Shown piece after piece: positions 44,611 to 53,592 of a stretch of 64,000 nt of DNA (position 1 is its first letter; every line of letters begins with the position of its first letter). The position numbers and the translations under genes are program-made. The notes beneath the pieces are model-generated. The model was not told the origin of the DNA, searched no databases, and saw only the letters and a list, made by a program, of their open reading frames with translations. The DNA is taken from the NCBI GenBank assembly GCA_963717195.1, contig CAVQVR010000017.1, positions 62,001 to 126,000 of the forward strand. The letters run 5' to 3'. The DNA comes from JACDAE01 sp963717195. Lineage in GTDB: Bacteria > Chloroflexota > Ktedonobacteria > Ktedonobacterales > Ktedonobacteraceae.

Positions 44611-47289
44611 TCAGGCTTCTATAGTACTCTCCAATATCTGGTTTTCTGTCGCTATTGCCTCCTCCTCGCGTCCCAGTTCGCGCAAAAGGTTTGTATAGGC
44701 TGTACACGTTGCGTTGGTTTTGGGATGACGGGGTCCCAGTGCTTTTTCGCGGATTGTGAGTGCTTGTTGATAGAAGGAGAGTGCTTCGGTACTGTGCTGC
44801 TGTAGTTGATGGTAGCAGGCAAAGTGATGCAAGGTGTCTGCCAACAGAGGATGTTCGAGTCCAAGCGTTTGTTCTCCGATCTGTAGCGCACGCTGGAGGA
44901 GAGGATTTGCTTCTTCATACTGTCCTTGCTCGAAGGAGAGTCTTGCCAGACCTGTAAGCGACTCGGCTACCGGAGACTTTTCGGGTCCCAATACCTGTTC
45001 TCGGATCCGTAAAGCACGTTGGAAAAGTGGCGTGGCCTTCTCATATCTTCCTTGCTCCAGGTAGAGAGTGCCCAACCCATGCAGTACTTCAGCCAGGAAG
45101 GGATGCTCGGACCCTAGCGCTTGCTCATCGATGGATAACACACGTTGATAAAGGGGTTCGGCCTCTGCGTATTTGCCCTGTTCTCTATAAAGCTCCGCCA
45201 GTCCATTGAGTTGGTAACTGACATTGGGATGGTCGGGACCTAGCGCTTGCTCGTTGATATGTAAAGCACGTTGGAAGAGCGGTTCGGCCTGCGCGTATTT
45301 GCCCTGATGGAAATAGAGGTAGGCCAGATTATAGATGGGATAGCTTGTCTGAGTATGGTCGGGGCCCAGGACTTCTTCCCAGATATGTAAAGCGCGTTGG
45401 AGAAGTGGTTCGGCCTCCTCATATTTGCCCTGCCTTCCATATAAGTTTGCAAGACTATTGAGCGAAGCGGCTAACTTAGAACCTGGAATTTGTTCTCGGA
45501 TGTGTAAGGTACGCTGGAAGTAGAGTTTCGCTTCCTCATACCTATTCTGATTAGAGTAAAGAACAGCTAGCTTGTTAAAAGCTTCAGCTACATCAGGGTG
45601 CTCAGAACCCAATATTTGCTCCCGAATGTGCAACCCGCGTTGGAAAAGTGGTTCGGCCTTCTCATATCTCCCCTGCTCTAAGTAGAAAGTGCCCAATCCA
45701 AGTAGCACTTCAGCCGTCAAGTGATGCTCGGCATCCAGGGCCTGCTCGCTAAGCTCTAACGCTCGTTGATAGAGTGGTTCGGCTTCTGTAAAACGGGCAC
45801 GATGCGCGTGATAGGCTGCCAGATGGCTCATCAGCGCGATGTAGGATGCCTCATTTTTTGTCCATTGATCATAGTGCGTGACACATACCAATGCATGTGG
45901 TAGCAACTGTTCCCCAAGCTGGACATAACCAGTTTTTTCTTTCTCTAGTGGAAAAAGCTGACTCATAGCATGTACCACGCGCACTACCCAGATGCGCTGT
46001 ATTCTTTTCACAAGGCGTTCTTTGAGCACCGCTTGCACCAGCCGATGAATGGTCATAGTCCTGTTCGCTGCATTGCGCTGGATCAGAGAATACGTCAGCA
46101 ATGCTTTAATTGTAGTATGGAACTCAAGAGGATCAACCGCTAATCTCTCAAAAGTTGGTCCCAGATATGTGGCACCCTCAATGAAAAACGTTTCAGGGAT
46201 AGCCTCCGGTGCAAGGAAAGCACACACCGTCAACAATTCTGCCGCTGCAGGGTTATTCCGTTCAAGCTGCTTGAAGGCAAGTGTAAAGGTTCTAGCCACA
46301 GACGAGGGGTGATCGGCATAAGTATCACGCTCGTCAAGCAGGCGCAGTTGCGAGGACTGGAAGAGTTGCAGGTAATCAGACAGGCTGCATTGAGTTGCTT
46401 CGATATATGCGCCAGCCTGATCAAGTGCAAGGGGCAATCCATCCATAGCTGCCACGATTTCTCTGGCAATAGCGATATCCTCAGGAGCAAGGGAATCCAG
46501 AGATGCGGTCGGATCAAGCCATCGTGCCCGATGCAGTAGAAAGTGCATTCCCTCCTCTGGTGTCAACTGTTCCAGATCGAGAGTCTGTGCGCTAAATCCC
46601 AGTGCCTGGCGACGAGATGTAAAGAGCAAGGAACCAGAACGGGCAGGAGGTAAAGCGCCTTTCACCAGTTCGAGGTCTTCCACATTATCGAAGATCAGCA
46701 ACCAGTCGCTGTGACTGGTGAGCCAGCGTGTGACCGCTGCCATGACACGGCTCTGCTCCTTGTCCTGCTTCTCCGGCAGGTTGAGCAGTTCAGCAATGGC
46801 CACAAAGCTGGAGACGAGGCTCTCATTGGTTTCGGCGCTGATCCAGAACACGGCTGCATAGTCATTGGCGTATCGATAGGCATATTCAATGGCTGTCTGA
46901 GTCTTGCCGATGCCTCCAAGACCACTGAGGGAATAGGATTGGCTGATGACTGCGCTGTGTTCGTGGGCGAGAGCTTCATGTAATTGCTGTAATACGCTTT
47001 CTCTTCCTGTGAAGAAGGGATTGCGTTGATAGGGAACTTGCCAGTGTGGGGAGAGTGCTGTCAGGCTGGCTTCAAGTAATCGTCGGGTGTCGTGCGTATC
47101 GAGATGCAACAGGCGAGCAAGTTCCAGCACGGTAGTTTTGCTCTCTGGAAGAAAGCTGCCATTTTCCCATATGCCGATGGTATTACGATGGACGCCCAGG
47201 CGGCTCGCCAGTTCTTGTTGGGTTATTTTGCGTTGTTTACGAATTACTTTAAGAAGATCTCCGAAGGTCGAGAGGGTTGGATCGTCCAT
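44611..47289 (-). CDS. XRE-NB-ARC-TPR STAND-type regulator
   Basis: 892 residues. An N-terminal XRE helix-turn-helix (about 10-65; GDLLKVIRKQRKITQQELAS, VHRNTIGIWENG) is followed by an NB-ARC/STAND ATPase: P-loop GLGGIGKTQTA (123-133), Walker B DWLLIFDNVED, TSRR and GLPLALDQAGAYIE. A long C-terminal superhelix (about 480-880) has about ten 42-residue TPRs of the NPHP3/kinesin-light-chain type (YEEAEPLLQRALHIWEE and variants). It is probably a ligand-gated regulator or transcription switch. Copy B of the MITE lies 30 bp upstream of its start. Confidence 0.9.
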   Translation of the reverse strand: MDDPTLSTFGDLLKVIRKQRKITQQELASRLGVHRNTIGIWENGSFLPESKTTVLELARLLHLDTHDTRRLLEASLTALSPHWQVPYQRNPFFTGRESVLQQLHEALAHEHSAVISQSYSLSGLGGIGKTQTAIEYAYRYANDYAAVFWISAETNESLVSSFVAIAELLNLPEKQDKEQSRVMAAVTRWLTSHSDWLLIFDNVEDLELVKGALPPARSGSLLFTSRRQALGFSAQTLDLEQLTPEEGMHFLLHRARWLDPTASLDSLAPEDIAIAREIVAAMDGLPLALDQAGAYIEATQCSLSDYLQLFQSSQLRLLDERDTYADHPSSVARTFTLAFKQLERNNPAAAELLTVCAFLAPEAIPETFFIEGATYLGPTFERLAVDPLEFHTTIKALLTYSLIQRNAANRTMTIHRLVQAVLKERLVKRIQRIWVVRVVHAMSQLFPLEKEKTGYVQLGEQLLPHALVCVTHYDQWTKNEASYIALMSHLAAYHAHRARFTEAEPLYQRALELSEQALDAEHHLTAEVLLGLGTFYLEQGRYEKAEPLFQRGLHIREQILGSEHPDVAEAFNKLAVLYSNQNRYEEAKLYFQRTLHIREQIPGSKLAASLNSLANLYGRQGKYEEAEPLLQRALHIWEEVLGPDHTQTSYPIYNLAYLYFHQGKYAQAEPLFQRALHINEQALGPDHPNVSYQLNGLAELYREQGKYAEAEPLYQRVLSIDEQALGSEHPFLAEVLHGLGTLYLEQGRYEKATPLFQRALRIREQVLGPEKSPVAESLTGLARLSFEQGQYEEANPLLQRALQIGEQTLGLEHPLLADTLHHFACYHQLQQHSTEALSFYQQALTIREKALGPRHPKTNATCTAYTNLLRELGREEEAIATENQILESTIEA

Positions 47290-47318
47290 GTTTTTGGTCT
47301 CTCATTCATAAAATTTGA

Positions 47319-47476
47319 GTAACCGTTCAGAAAGGGCTTGCCTGCTCAGTGCCTACGGCGCTTCGCAAGCCGTTTTGTGTGGACGGTGGGATTTGCGGCC
47401 CCGGGGCCGCAAATCCCACCGTCCACACAAAACCTGGGCGAGCTACCGCAGGTGGCGAGCAGACCTGAAGAGTTAC
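47319..47476. mobile_element. MITE-like element, copy B, with 8-bp target duplication
   Basis: It starts GTAACCGTTCAGAAAGGG and ends GACCTGAAGAGTTAC. Identical 8-mers AAATTTGA flank it (47311-47318, 47477-47484). It contains a perfect 62-bp palindrome without loop (47372-47433; each arm carries GGACGGTGGGATTTGCGGCC). It lies in the upstream region of the NB-ARC gene. The remaining 47485-47793 is AT-rich with no feature I can name. Confidence 0.9.
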
Positions 47477-47793
47477 AAATTTGATTTTGTTATAAAATGC
47501 ACGGTTATTTCTTGTATTGCTATCTTATCATAGGAATGGAACAAGAAAAAAGTATGGCGATGCCATAGAACACCTACTCCTCACCACACTTGCGATATAA
47601 TTATAGCAATCGCTTTCCTACTCTCCTGTCTTGCCAGGAGGGGGCTCGCGCAAAGAAGAACCATCAATAACGTGTTACTTTACAGAAGCATAGCTCTCAC
47701 GCCTGCATAATAATCATCATACACATATATCTTAAGCATATATAAAATTAACTATATGTCACTGCATCGATCCTACTATCATGGAGCTTTAGT

Positions 47794-48843
47794 ATGCAGC
47801 AGCAAGCACAACCGATAGCATACGCCCTCCAGCGTATCGTGGCACAATATCAGCTCGGCACTCCCCAGGCCATCTATGAAACAAGAAAAGAGACCTGGCT
47901 GCACCGCTTGCCGGGCGTTGTTGCTTTGCTCATCGGTGGCGCAGTTCTGGCTTATTTCTTTCATGCCTACGATAGCCTCTTTGCCTTCTGGCCTGTATGG
48001 CAAACGGCCCTGGTACCACTGATCGGTGTTGGATGGATCATCGTTGGCCTGTGGATACTGCTGGCTCCCTGGCTCTCTCCTGAAGTGCGCATCTTCGTCT
48101 ATACAGAAGGGATGATTTATGTCACCCATAAATTTGAAGTCATACGCTGGAACCAGATGGAACGCTTCTGGAAAGATATTCACGTTGATAGAAAGCAGCA
48201 TAAGATCAGTTCCTATGTAATACGGCGCAATGATCAGGCGTTTTTTGAGATGAAGCCCAATCTGCTTGAGGGCGAAAAACTGGGAGCACTACTAGAGGGA
48301 GAGATCACACGTCGTTTGCTTCCACGAGCGATAGCAGCCTTCGATGCGGGCGATGCTATCGTCTTCGATAATATTGCCATCAGTGTACGCTCACTGCACA
48401 TAAAGCAGGGGAGTAAGAAGCTGTCGTGGAACGAATTTGAGCGTATCCACATTGATGAACAGGTGATAGAGATCTATAAAAAAGGCCAGATGGATGTGTG
48501 GGCGTCCTTGAGAGTTGCGGCTATTCCAAATGTTGAGATTCTCAGAGGGCTGGTCAGATATGCACAACAAGAGTTGAAATATCGTCAAGTACCTGCTATT
48601 GCAGCCTATAGAGCAGGACTTTCGGTTGCCTTTGGTCCTTTAACGATCAGCCAACGCGGCGTTATAATCAATAACGGAACTCTTCCGTGGACTGAGATTG
48701 CGGGTATCGGCGTGGGCGAGAGCGAAGTGATGATTAAACGCAAGGGGAATCCTGCCATCTGGAATGTATTTCTCCTCTGGAGAATTCCCGATGCCTCTTC
48801 ACTGAAAGAGTTGATCGATTATATTATGCGCAATGCCAGTTAA
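47794..48843 (+). CDS. DUF6585-like protein with two membrane helices
   Basis: 349 residues. Two hydrophobic segments (about 43-58 VVALLIGGAVLAYFF; 68-92 ALVPLIGVGWIIVGLWILLA) precede two PH-like beta-rich repeats: VRIFVYTEGMIYVTHKFEVI with RWNQMERFWKDI, then LSVAFGPLTISQRGVIINNG with LPWTEIAGIGVG. This resembles the DUF6585 family (tentative). No enzymatic residues seen. GGAG lies upstream of the ATG. Single gene between an NB-ARC regulator and a WYL regulator. Confidence 0.68.
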   Translation: MQQQAQPIAYALQRIVAQYQLGTPQAIYETRKETWLHRLPGVVALLIGGAVLAYFFHAYDSLFAFWPVWQTALVPLIGVGWIIVGLWILLAPWLSPEVRIFVYTEGMIYVTHKFEVIRWNQMERFWKDIHVDRKQHKISSYVIRRNDQAFFEMKPNLLEGEKLGALLEGEITRRLLPRAIAAFDAGDAIVFDNIAISVRSLHIKQGSKKLSWNEFERIHIDEQVIEIYKKGQMDVWASLRVAAIPNVEILRGLVRYAQQELKYRQVPAIAAYRAGLSVAFGPLTISQRGVIINNGTLPWTEIAGIGVGESEVMIKRKGNPAIWNVFLLWRIPDASSLKELIDYIMRNAS

Positions 48844-48875
48844 TAGTTAATACTACGTTGTCTCCACGAACCCGA

Positions 48876-49829
48876 CTATCCCTCTCTATCTTGATAATTC
48901 TGGAGCATAATCTGCACTTCCTCGGCCATGCGTTGACGTAACGAGTCAGGTTCCAATATTTTCACATGCCTACCCCAGCCCAAAAACCATTGCAGAACTT
49001 CGCTCTCATGACGTATCTTAAGCGTCACTAGAAAACCTGCAGGAGTTTCCTCTTCAGCAGCAACAAAGTAAGTGCGTCCCTCATGCACCCAGCGTGCTAT
49101 TTCCTTGTCGAATAATGCACGTACGATAATATCTCTGGGTTGGCTCTCCTGATTATGTTTCATCTGGAAATTCGTGGGGCGTATAAAGGTGCGCGGCAAT
49201 AGTTCCAGGTCTTCCATGCGGTCGAGGCGAAAATTGCGAATGTCCTGGCGCATATGGCAGTACGCCACCAGGTGCCAGGTATTGAGGAAATAGGCAAGGC
49301 CATAAGGGTCGGCCTCGCGTGTCTGGGAAGCACTCTGCACATCGTTGCTATAACGTGCGTGGTAACAAAAACGTATTGTGTTGCGGTCGAGAAGCGCCCG
49401 ACGCAATAGTTGCAGTTTCTCACTCGCATCGGGAGTGGTAAGCGTAGCAATAAAGCGAATGTTGCTCTGCAAATAATGCACATCATGGCGCAATGTCTCA
49501 GGCAGCACACTCTCAATTTTGCGGCTGGCTGACTCCGCCGCCAGGCGATACTGAGCGTCAAAGTTGCGCGCCATAAAATCACCGCCCAGGAGCAGCATCG
49601 TTGCCTCGTCCGTCGTGAAGCTCAGGGGTGGCAAAAAATAGCCCTTCATTAGTGAGTAACCTTGTCCGGGCACGGAGACTATCGGCACACCAGCTTCACA
49701 TAATGCCAGAATATCACGATAGATGGTGCGTTTGCTGGTCTCAAATGTAGCAGCCAGGTCTTCGGCGCGTTGGCGACCTTTGCGTTGTAGCTCCAGGACG
49801 ATGGCTAACAGGCGATCAGTTTTATTCAT
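48876..49829 (-). CDS. HTH-WYL transcriptional regulator (YafY-like)
   Basis: 317 residues. The N-terminal HTH_11 winged helix (about 1-60; RLLAIVLELQRKGRQRAEDL, TSKRTIYRDILALCEAGVPI) precedes a middle segment and a WYL domain (about 140-220; YGLAYFLNTWHLVAYCHMRQ). WYL domains bind ligands such as nucleic acids or nucleotides. A WCX-type C-terminal region ends the protein (VTLKIRHESEVLQWFLGWGR). The ribosome site is weak. It has no adjacent defence or DNA-damage genes, so its target is unknown. Confidence 0.9.
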   Translation of the reverse strand: MNKTDRLLAIVLELQRKGRQRAEDLAATFETSKRTIYRDILALCEAGVPIVSVPGQGYSLMKGYFLPPLSFTTDEATMLLLGGDFMARNFDAQYRLAAESASRKIESVLPETLRHDVHYLQSNIRFIATLTTPDASEKLQLLRRALLDRNTIRFCYHARYSNDVQSASQTREADPYGLAYFLNTWHLVAYCHMRQDIRNFRLDRMEDLELLPRTFIRPTNFQMKHNQESQPRDIIVRALFDKEIARWVHEGRTYFVAAEEETPAGFLVTLKIRHESEVLQWFLGWGRHVKILEPDSLRQRMAEEVQIMLQNYQDREG

Positions 49830-50045
49830 AAAAAGTTACCGGCAAGCTTTTCACTCCATAGACGAACGAGCTAGCGACGGGTTGAAGTGGAATAGCTTTG
49901 ACGCGTTTGATATTTGTAAAGCGCATCAGTAGTGCTTCCAGCGCGATCTTTGTTTCCAGCCTTCACTGTCATTTGCTCTCCAGTATAGCAGCAAACGCGT
50001 TAAACGGAAACATGCTATTTTTGTGAGGTCTCCATCCATCAGGTG

Positions 50046-50079
50046 AAAAAGTGAGAGGTGACTTGCATCACCTCTCACT
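50046..50079 (-). terminator. Rho-independent terminator of the GH48 gene
   Basis: On the minus strand, GTGAGAGGTGA / TCACCTCTCAC with a six-base loop is followed by TTTTT. It lies about 70 bases past the GH48 stop. Between stop and terminator, a 24-base imperfect direct copy of the last GH48 codons (50127-50150) is seen; the rest of 49830-50148 shows nothing. Confidence 0.75.
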
Positions 50080-50148
50080 CAATAGCAATAAACGATATTC
50101 AAATGTACCTCAAAGCGCTACGGAGTACTACGCTTCGAGCTATTGAGG

Positions 50149-52653
50149 CTAACTACACTTCGAGCCATTGAGGCTAAAGGAAGTCGGACTCGGGTTACTA
50201 CCGCTCCAGGAACCATTGAAGCCAGGATTGACCGAAGCCCCGGCAGGTAGCGAGCCATTCCAGGTGGCATTCGTGACGGTTACGTTTTCTCCTTGTTGCG
50301 AGAAGATTCCGTTCCATCCTTGCGTGATCTGCTGAGTACCTGGGAAGGTGAAGGTCAGGTTCCAGCTACTAAGGGCGGTTGTGCCGGTGTTGGTGACGGT
50401 CAGGCCGCCCGTGAAGCCGCCAGGCCACTGGTTCACCGAATAGCTAACTTTACAGGTCGCACTCGATGTTGAGGTCGGCGTTGGGGTTACCCCGGTAGTA
50501 GGTGTTGGAGTGACGCCAGTGGTAGGTGTTGGAGTAACACCCTTTGTTGGGGTCGGAGTCACACCAGTAGTAGGCGTTGGAGTGGTACCTGTAGTAGGTG
50601 TCGGGGTCGTACCAGAACCACCGCCGAACAGAATACCGATATCAGCATTTGCCATCGCAACATCAGCCTGGGCCCAGAAGCGATGGTAGGTGAATGTCGG
50701 TGCCGCGCCACCGTTGAGGTACGCCTGTACCTTCGGGAAGGCGGGATCTTGCAGGTATTTGGGACGCTCGGTGAGGAACGTCGTTGACGAATTCAATGTC
50801 GCGCCCTGAGCATTCGTGCCTGTCCAACCAGCAGGGATAGAGACCGAGTCGTTGAACTGGCTATAGTCAGTACGAACTTCTGGGTTTGCAATGCCTTTGC
50901 TATCTGTGTATAGGGCTGCCATGCGATCCAGCAGTGCCTCGGCCAGTGTAAGTGCCGCGGTATCGCCAGATTTGGCAGAGTAGAACTCCAACGTTTTCGC
51001 CAGTGCAGCAGTTGTACCAACGTCGGTTGTGGTGTTCACAACCGTTACATGGAGGCCCGTATTAGTGACAGGAGCGACAGTAGCGCTTACGTTGTTGGCT
51101 GGCTGGCCGCTCCAGTTGAGCGTTGAAGGAATGGAGTAGGTACCATCCGCGTTCAATGTTGTGACGGATGTTGCCCAGGCGACCCACTTATCAAGGATCG
51201 TTTTAGCTGTAGTATTGCCCGTCTCGTAATAATACTCAGCGACACGTTCCATTGACCATGCCTGGAAGCCGAACCAGTTGTTGCTAGGTGGATCATGGTA
51301 TTCTGGCTGCCAGTCGTAACCCATGCCATAGAATGTGGCATCGCCAGCAGGAGGTGCTCCGTACTGACCATCCCAGCCATTGGTTGCACCACCAGCAATA
51401 GCCCCTTCCGAGGACTGGAGCCATTGGTAGAACTGCAATTGGCGCTGTAAGCTTGTACCCCAGTCACCTGCTGCGGTTGGTGACAATGGTTTGAGAGCAG
51501 GTACGCTGCTCAGCGCCCATGCTGCCAGCGGATTCTGATAGCCTTGATGTGCATAACTGGAGCCAATACGCCATGCCCAGCCTGAGCCTGACGCAGGATA
51601 TGAGCCGCCCCAGGCGTAGTACCAATCTAGCAGATAGCTAGAACTATTTTTGCCAACTCCAGGCGCACAACTTGGACTCGTGCAACCCTGCTGCTTAAAG
51701 TACTTGTCATATGTTGCATAGCGCAGATAGTCACCCATCTTTGCAGCTTTTGCGACGGTGGCGGCGACTGCACTGGCCTTGCCCTGAGCACTTGCCCAGG
51801 TTTCAGCCCAGAAAGCGGCCTGAACGGCACGAGCATCCGCATCAGGAGCATCGGTATAGCGCCACTGCTCCGCATAACTGCCACCAGGGGCCGGTGTCTG
51901 GAAAAGGCTCAAGAAGCCGGTACCGTTGGTGTTGCCCCACTTGAAGGTTTCACAATCGGGCTGGACGACGGTTTTCCAGACCGACTCTGATGGTCCGCGC
52001 TGGTATGAATTGACGAAGGATGGTTTGGTCGTCCCGTCGCCACAAGAACCATACCCATACCAGTTATCGGTATCGAGTAACCAGACCATACCATAGACAT
52101 CAGACGTGCCATAGGTAGCAGTCAACTCATTATAGAGTGGATCCTGGCCTGGTGTGACACTGGTGGTCAATTGTGTGGGATAGGCGCTGAGGTTATCCGA
52201 CTCGGGAGCATATTGAGCCGGGCTATTGGGATTATAGCTAGAGGCAGTGGGCTGCTCGGCGGCGGTTGGAATCATATATTGTTCCATCGTCGACCATGCA
52301 TTGTTGAAGGGAGTCCAGTTCCCTGTATTTTGACCATAGGTTGCCTCTAACTCAAGCCAGAAACTGAACGCTTCCGATGTTGTTTCGTGCCCGTAATCGG
52401 GCGCTTCAACGATGAGCGTCTCCACCGAGTGGTAAGGGATTCCTTGCGGACTGAAGTACCCGTTTGCCGGATTCTTGATCTCGTTGTAGAGAGTCAGGAA
52501 GCGCTGGGTGTAGGTAGACGTGGCGCTGGCAGCACTACTGCTACTTGATTGCGCAGGTGCTGCCAGAAGATGTTGAGCTCCTATAAATGAGGTAGCCACA
52601 AGTATTAATGCTGTGGCTGCCAGCCATGCGGATCGAAAGATCCTTTTGGTCAT
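50149..52653 (-). CDS. Secreted GH48 cellulase with C-terminal CBM2
   Basis: 834 residues. A signal peptide (about 1-33) precedes a GH48 catalytic domain (about 45-665): TYTQRFLTLYNEIKNPANGY, the catalytic acid region TLIVEAPDYGHETTSEAFSF, then LESESYGYGWGMVW-like motifs (VYGMVWLLDTDNWYGYG). A Pro/Thr linker (TPTPTTGV repeats, about 672-735) joins a CBM2 (about 736-834; CKVSYSVNQWPGGF...GSKCS) with its Cys pair and surface Trp residues. GH48 enzymes are processive exocellulases acting from reducing ends. The gene is monocistronic, with a long tandem-repeat array upstream. Confidence 0.95.
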   Translation of the reverse strand: MTKRIFRSAWLAATALILVATSFIGAQHLLAAPAQSSSSSAASATSTYTQRFLTLYNEIKNPANGYFSPQGIPYHSVETLIVEAPDYGHETTSEAFSFWLELEATYGQNTGNWTPFNNAWSTMEQYMIPTAAEQPTASSYNPNSPAQYAPESDNLSAYPTQLTTSVTPGQDPLYNELTATYGTSDVYGMVWLLDTDNWYGYGSCGDGTTKPSFVNSYQRGPSESVWKTVVQPDCETFKWGNTNGTGFLSLFQTPAPGGSYAEQWRYTDAPDADARAVQAAFWAETWASAQGKASAVAATVAKAAKMGDYLRYATYDKYFKQQGCTSPSCAPGVGKNSSSYLLDWYYAWGGSYPASGSGWAWRIGSSYAHQGYQNPLAAWALSSVPALKPLSPTAAGDWGTSLQRQLQFYQWLQSSEGAIAGGATNGWDGQYGAPPAGDATFYGMGYDWQPEYHDPPSNNWFGFQAWSMERVAEYYYETGNTTAKTILDKWVAWATSVTTLNADGTYSIPSTLNWSGQPANNVSATVAPVTNTGLHVTVVNTTTDVGTTAALAKTLEFYSAKSGDTAALTLAEALLDRMAALYTDSKGIANPEVRTDYSQFNDSVSIPAGWTGTNAQGATLNSSTTFLTERPKYLQDPAFPKVQAYLNGGAAPTFTYHRFWAQADVAMANADIGILFGGGSGTTPTPTTGTTPTPTTGVTPTPTKGVTPTPTTGVTPTPTTGVTPTPTSTSSATCKVSYSVNQWPGGFTGGLTVTNTGTTALSSWNLTFTFPGTQQITQGWNGIFSQQGENVTVTNATWNGSLPAGASVNPGFNGSWSGSNPSPTSFSLNGSKCS

Positions 52654-52849
52654 CCTTAACCTGCCTTTCGGACTTATGAAGCAACAGAAACCATTTTCTG
52701 TTATGTTTTTCTACTTTAAAGTTGACTGAAACCAGCGGTCTCTCATTCAACTTCAAACTTAGTAGATTCTACAGGGAAATGGGAATGTCGCGCTACTTTG
52801 CACTTAACTATCACGTTCACTCATTTCGCCTCTGCTACGATGTCCATGC

Positions 52850-53270
52850 GCAGGAAAAGTTGCGTCCATGCCTGATCACATCCATGCGATCAGGTCGCGT
52901 CCATACAATCTAGTCACGTCCATACGGCCAGGTCGCGTCCATGCCTGGTCACATCCATACGGCCAGGTCGCGTCCATACATTCCAGTCATATCCATAAGA
53001 CCGGATTGCATCCATGCCTGGCCATATCCATATGACCAGAACGCGTTCTATGCAGGCCACTTCCATGCAACCAGATCGCGTCCATACAGGTCGCGTCCGT
53101 GCAACCAGAGTGCGTCCATGCGGTCACTTCCATGCGACCAGATCGCGTTCCATGCAGGCCACTTCCGTGTAACCAGATCGCGTCCATGCAGGTCACTTCC
53201 ATGCGACCGTAGTGCGTCCATGCAGGTCGCGTCCATGCGACCAAGTTCTGTCTATGCCTGGTTACTTGCC
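52850..53270. repeat. Higher-order tandem repeat array (alternating about 19-bp and 15-bp units)
   Basis: About eleven composite units, each a pair of subunits of the form CAGATCGCGTCCATGCAGG and TCACTTCCATGCGAC, with degeneration towards the left end (CAGGTCGCGTCCATACAATC and so on). The period is about 34-35 bp, not a multiple of three, so the long open frames across it are accidental. It lies 200-620 bp upstream of the GH48 start. Flanking 53271-53592 has one small stem (TGTGGAC/GTCCACA at about 53370-53395) and no gene. Confidence 0.85.
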
Positions 53271-53592
53271 TGATACTTTCGTGTAGCTAAATAGCATCCA
53301 TACGCAGCAATCGTGTATCTATCTTTAATTAAAGAGAGCGAGGCGTGAGAGTTCTCGAAAGCTTACTATTGTGGACTCTAGTTTGTATGTCCACAAAGAT
53401 TTACCTCCTTCCCTCATTGTCTTTCGTAAAGATAGTTTTTTACCAGCTCCTTATTGTAGAGAGACAGACCTTATAGTACCGTCCTGCAATGCTGCTTTCT
53501 TCAGGTTCTCTTCCTTACAGAAGTAGCAGACGTTACAACATGTTAGATGAACTGGTTCGCATAATTTATATACACGAGTGCTGTCTTAGTAG

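Noticed and set aside
44611..47289. Antiphage defence island around the NB-ARC-TPR gene
   Set aside because: No effector, nuclease, restriction or other defence gene is adjacent; a regulator reading is simpler.
52850..53270. CRISPR array
   Set aside because: No constant repeat separated by unique spacers; the whole region is repetitive, with drifting units, and no cas genes are near.
52941..53273. Open frames on both strands across the tandem-repeat array
   Set aside because: The repeat period of about 34 bp is not a multiple of three and the peptides simply read the repeat; no ribosome site.
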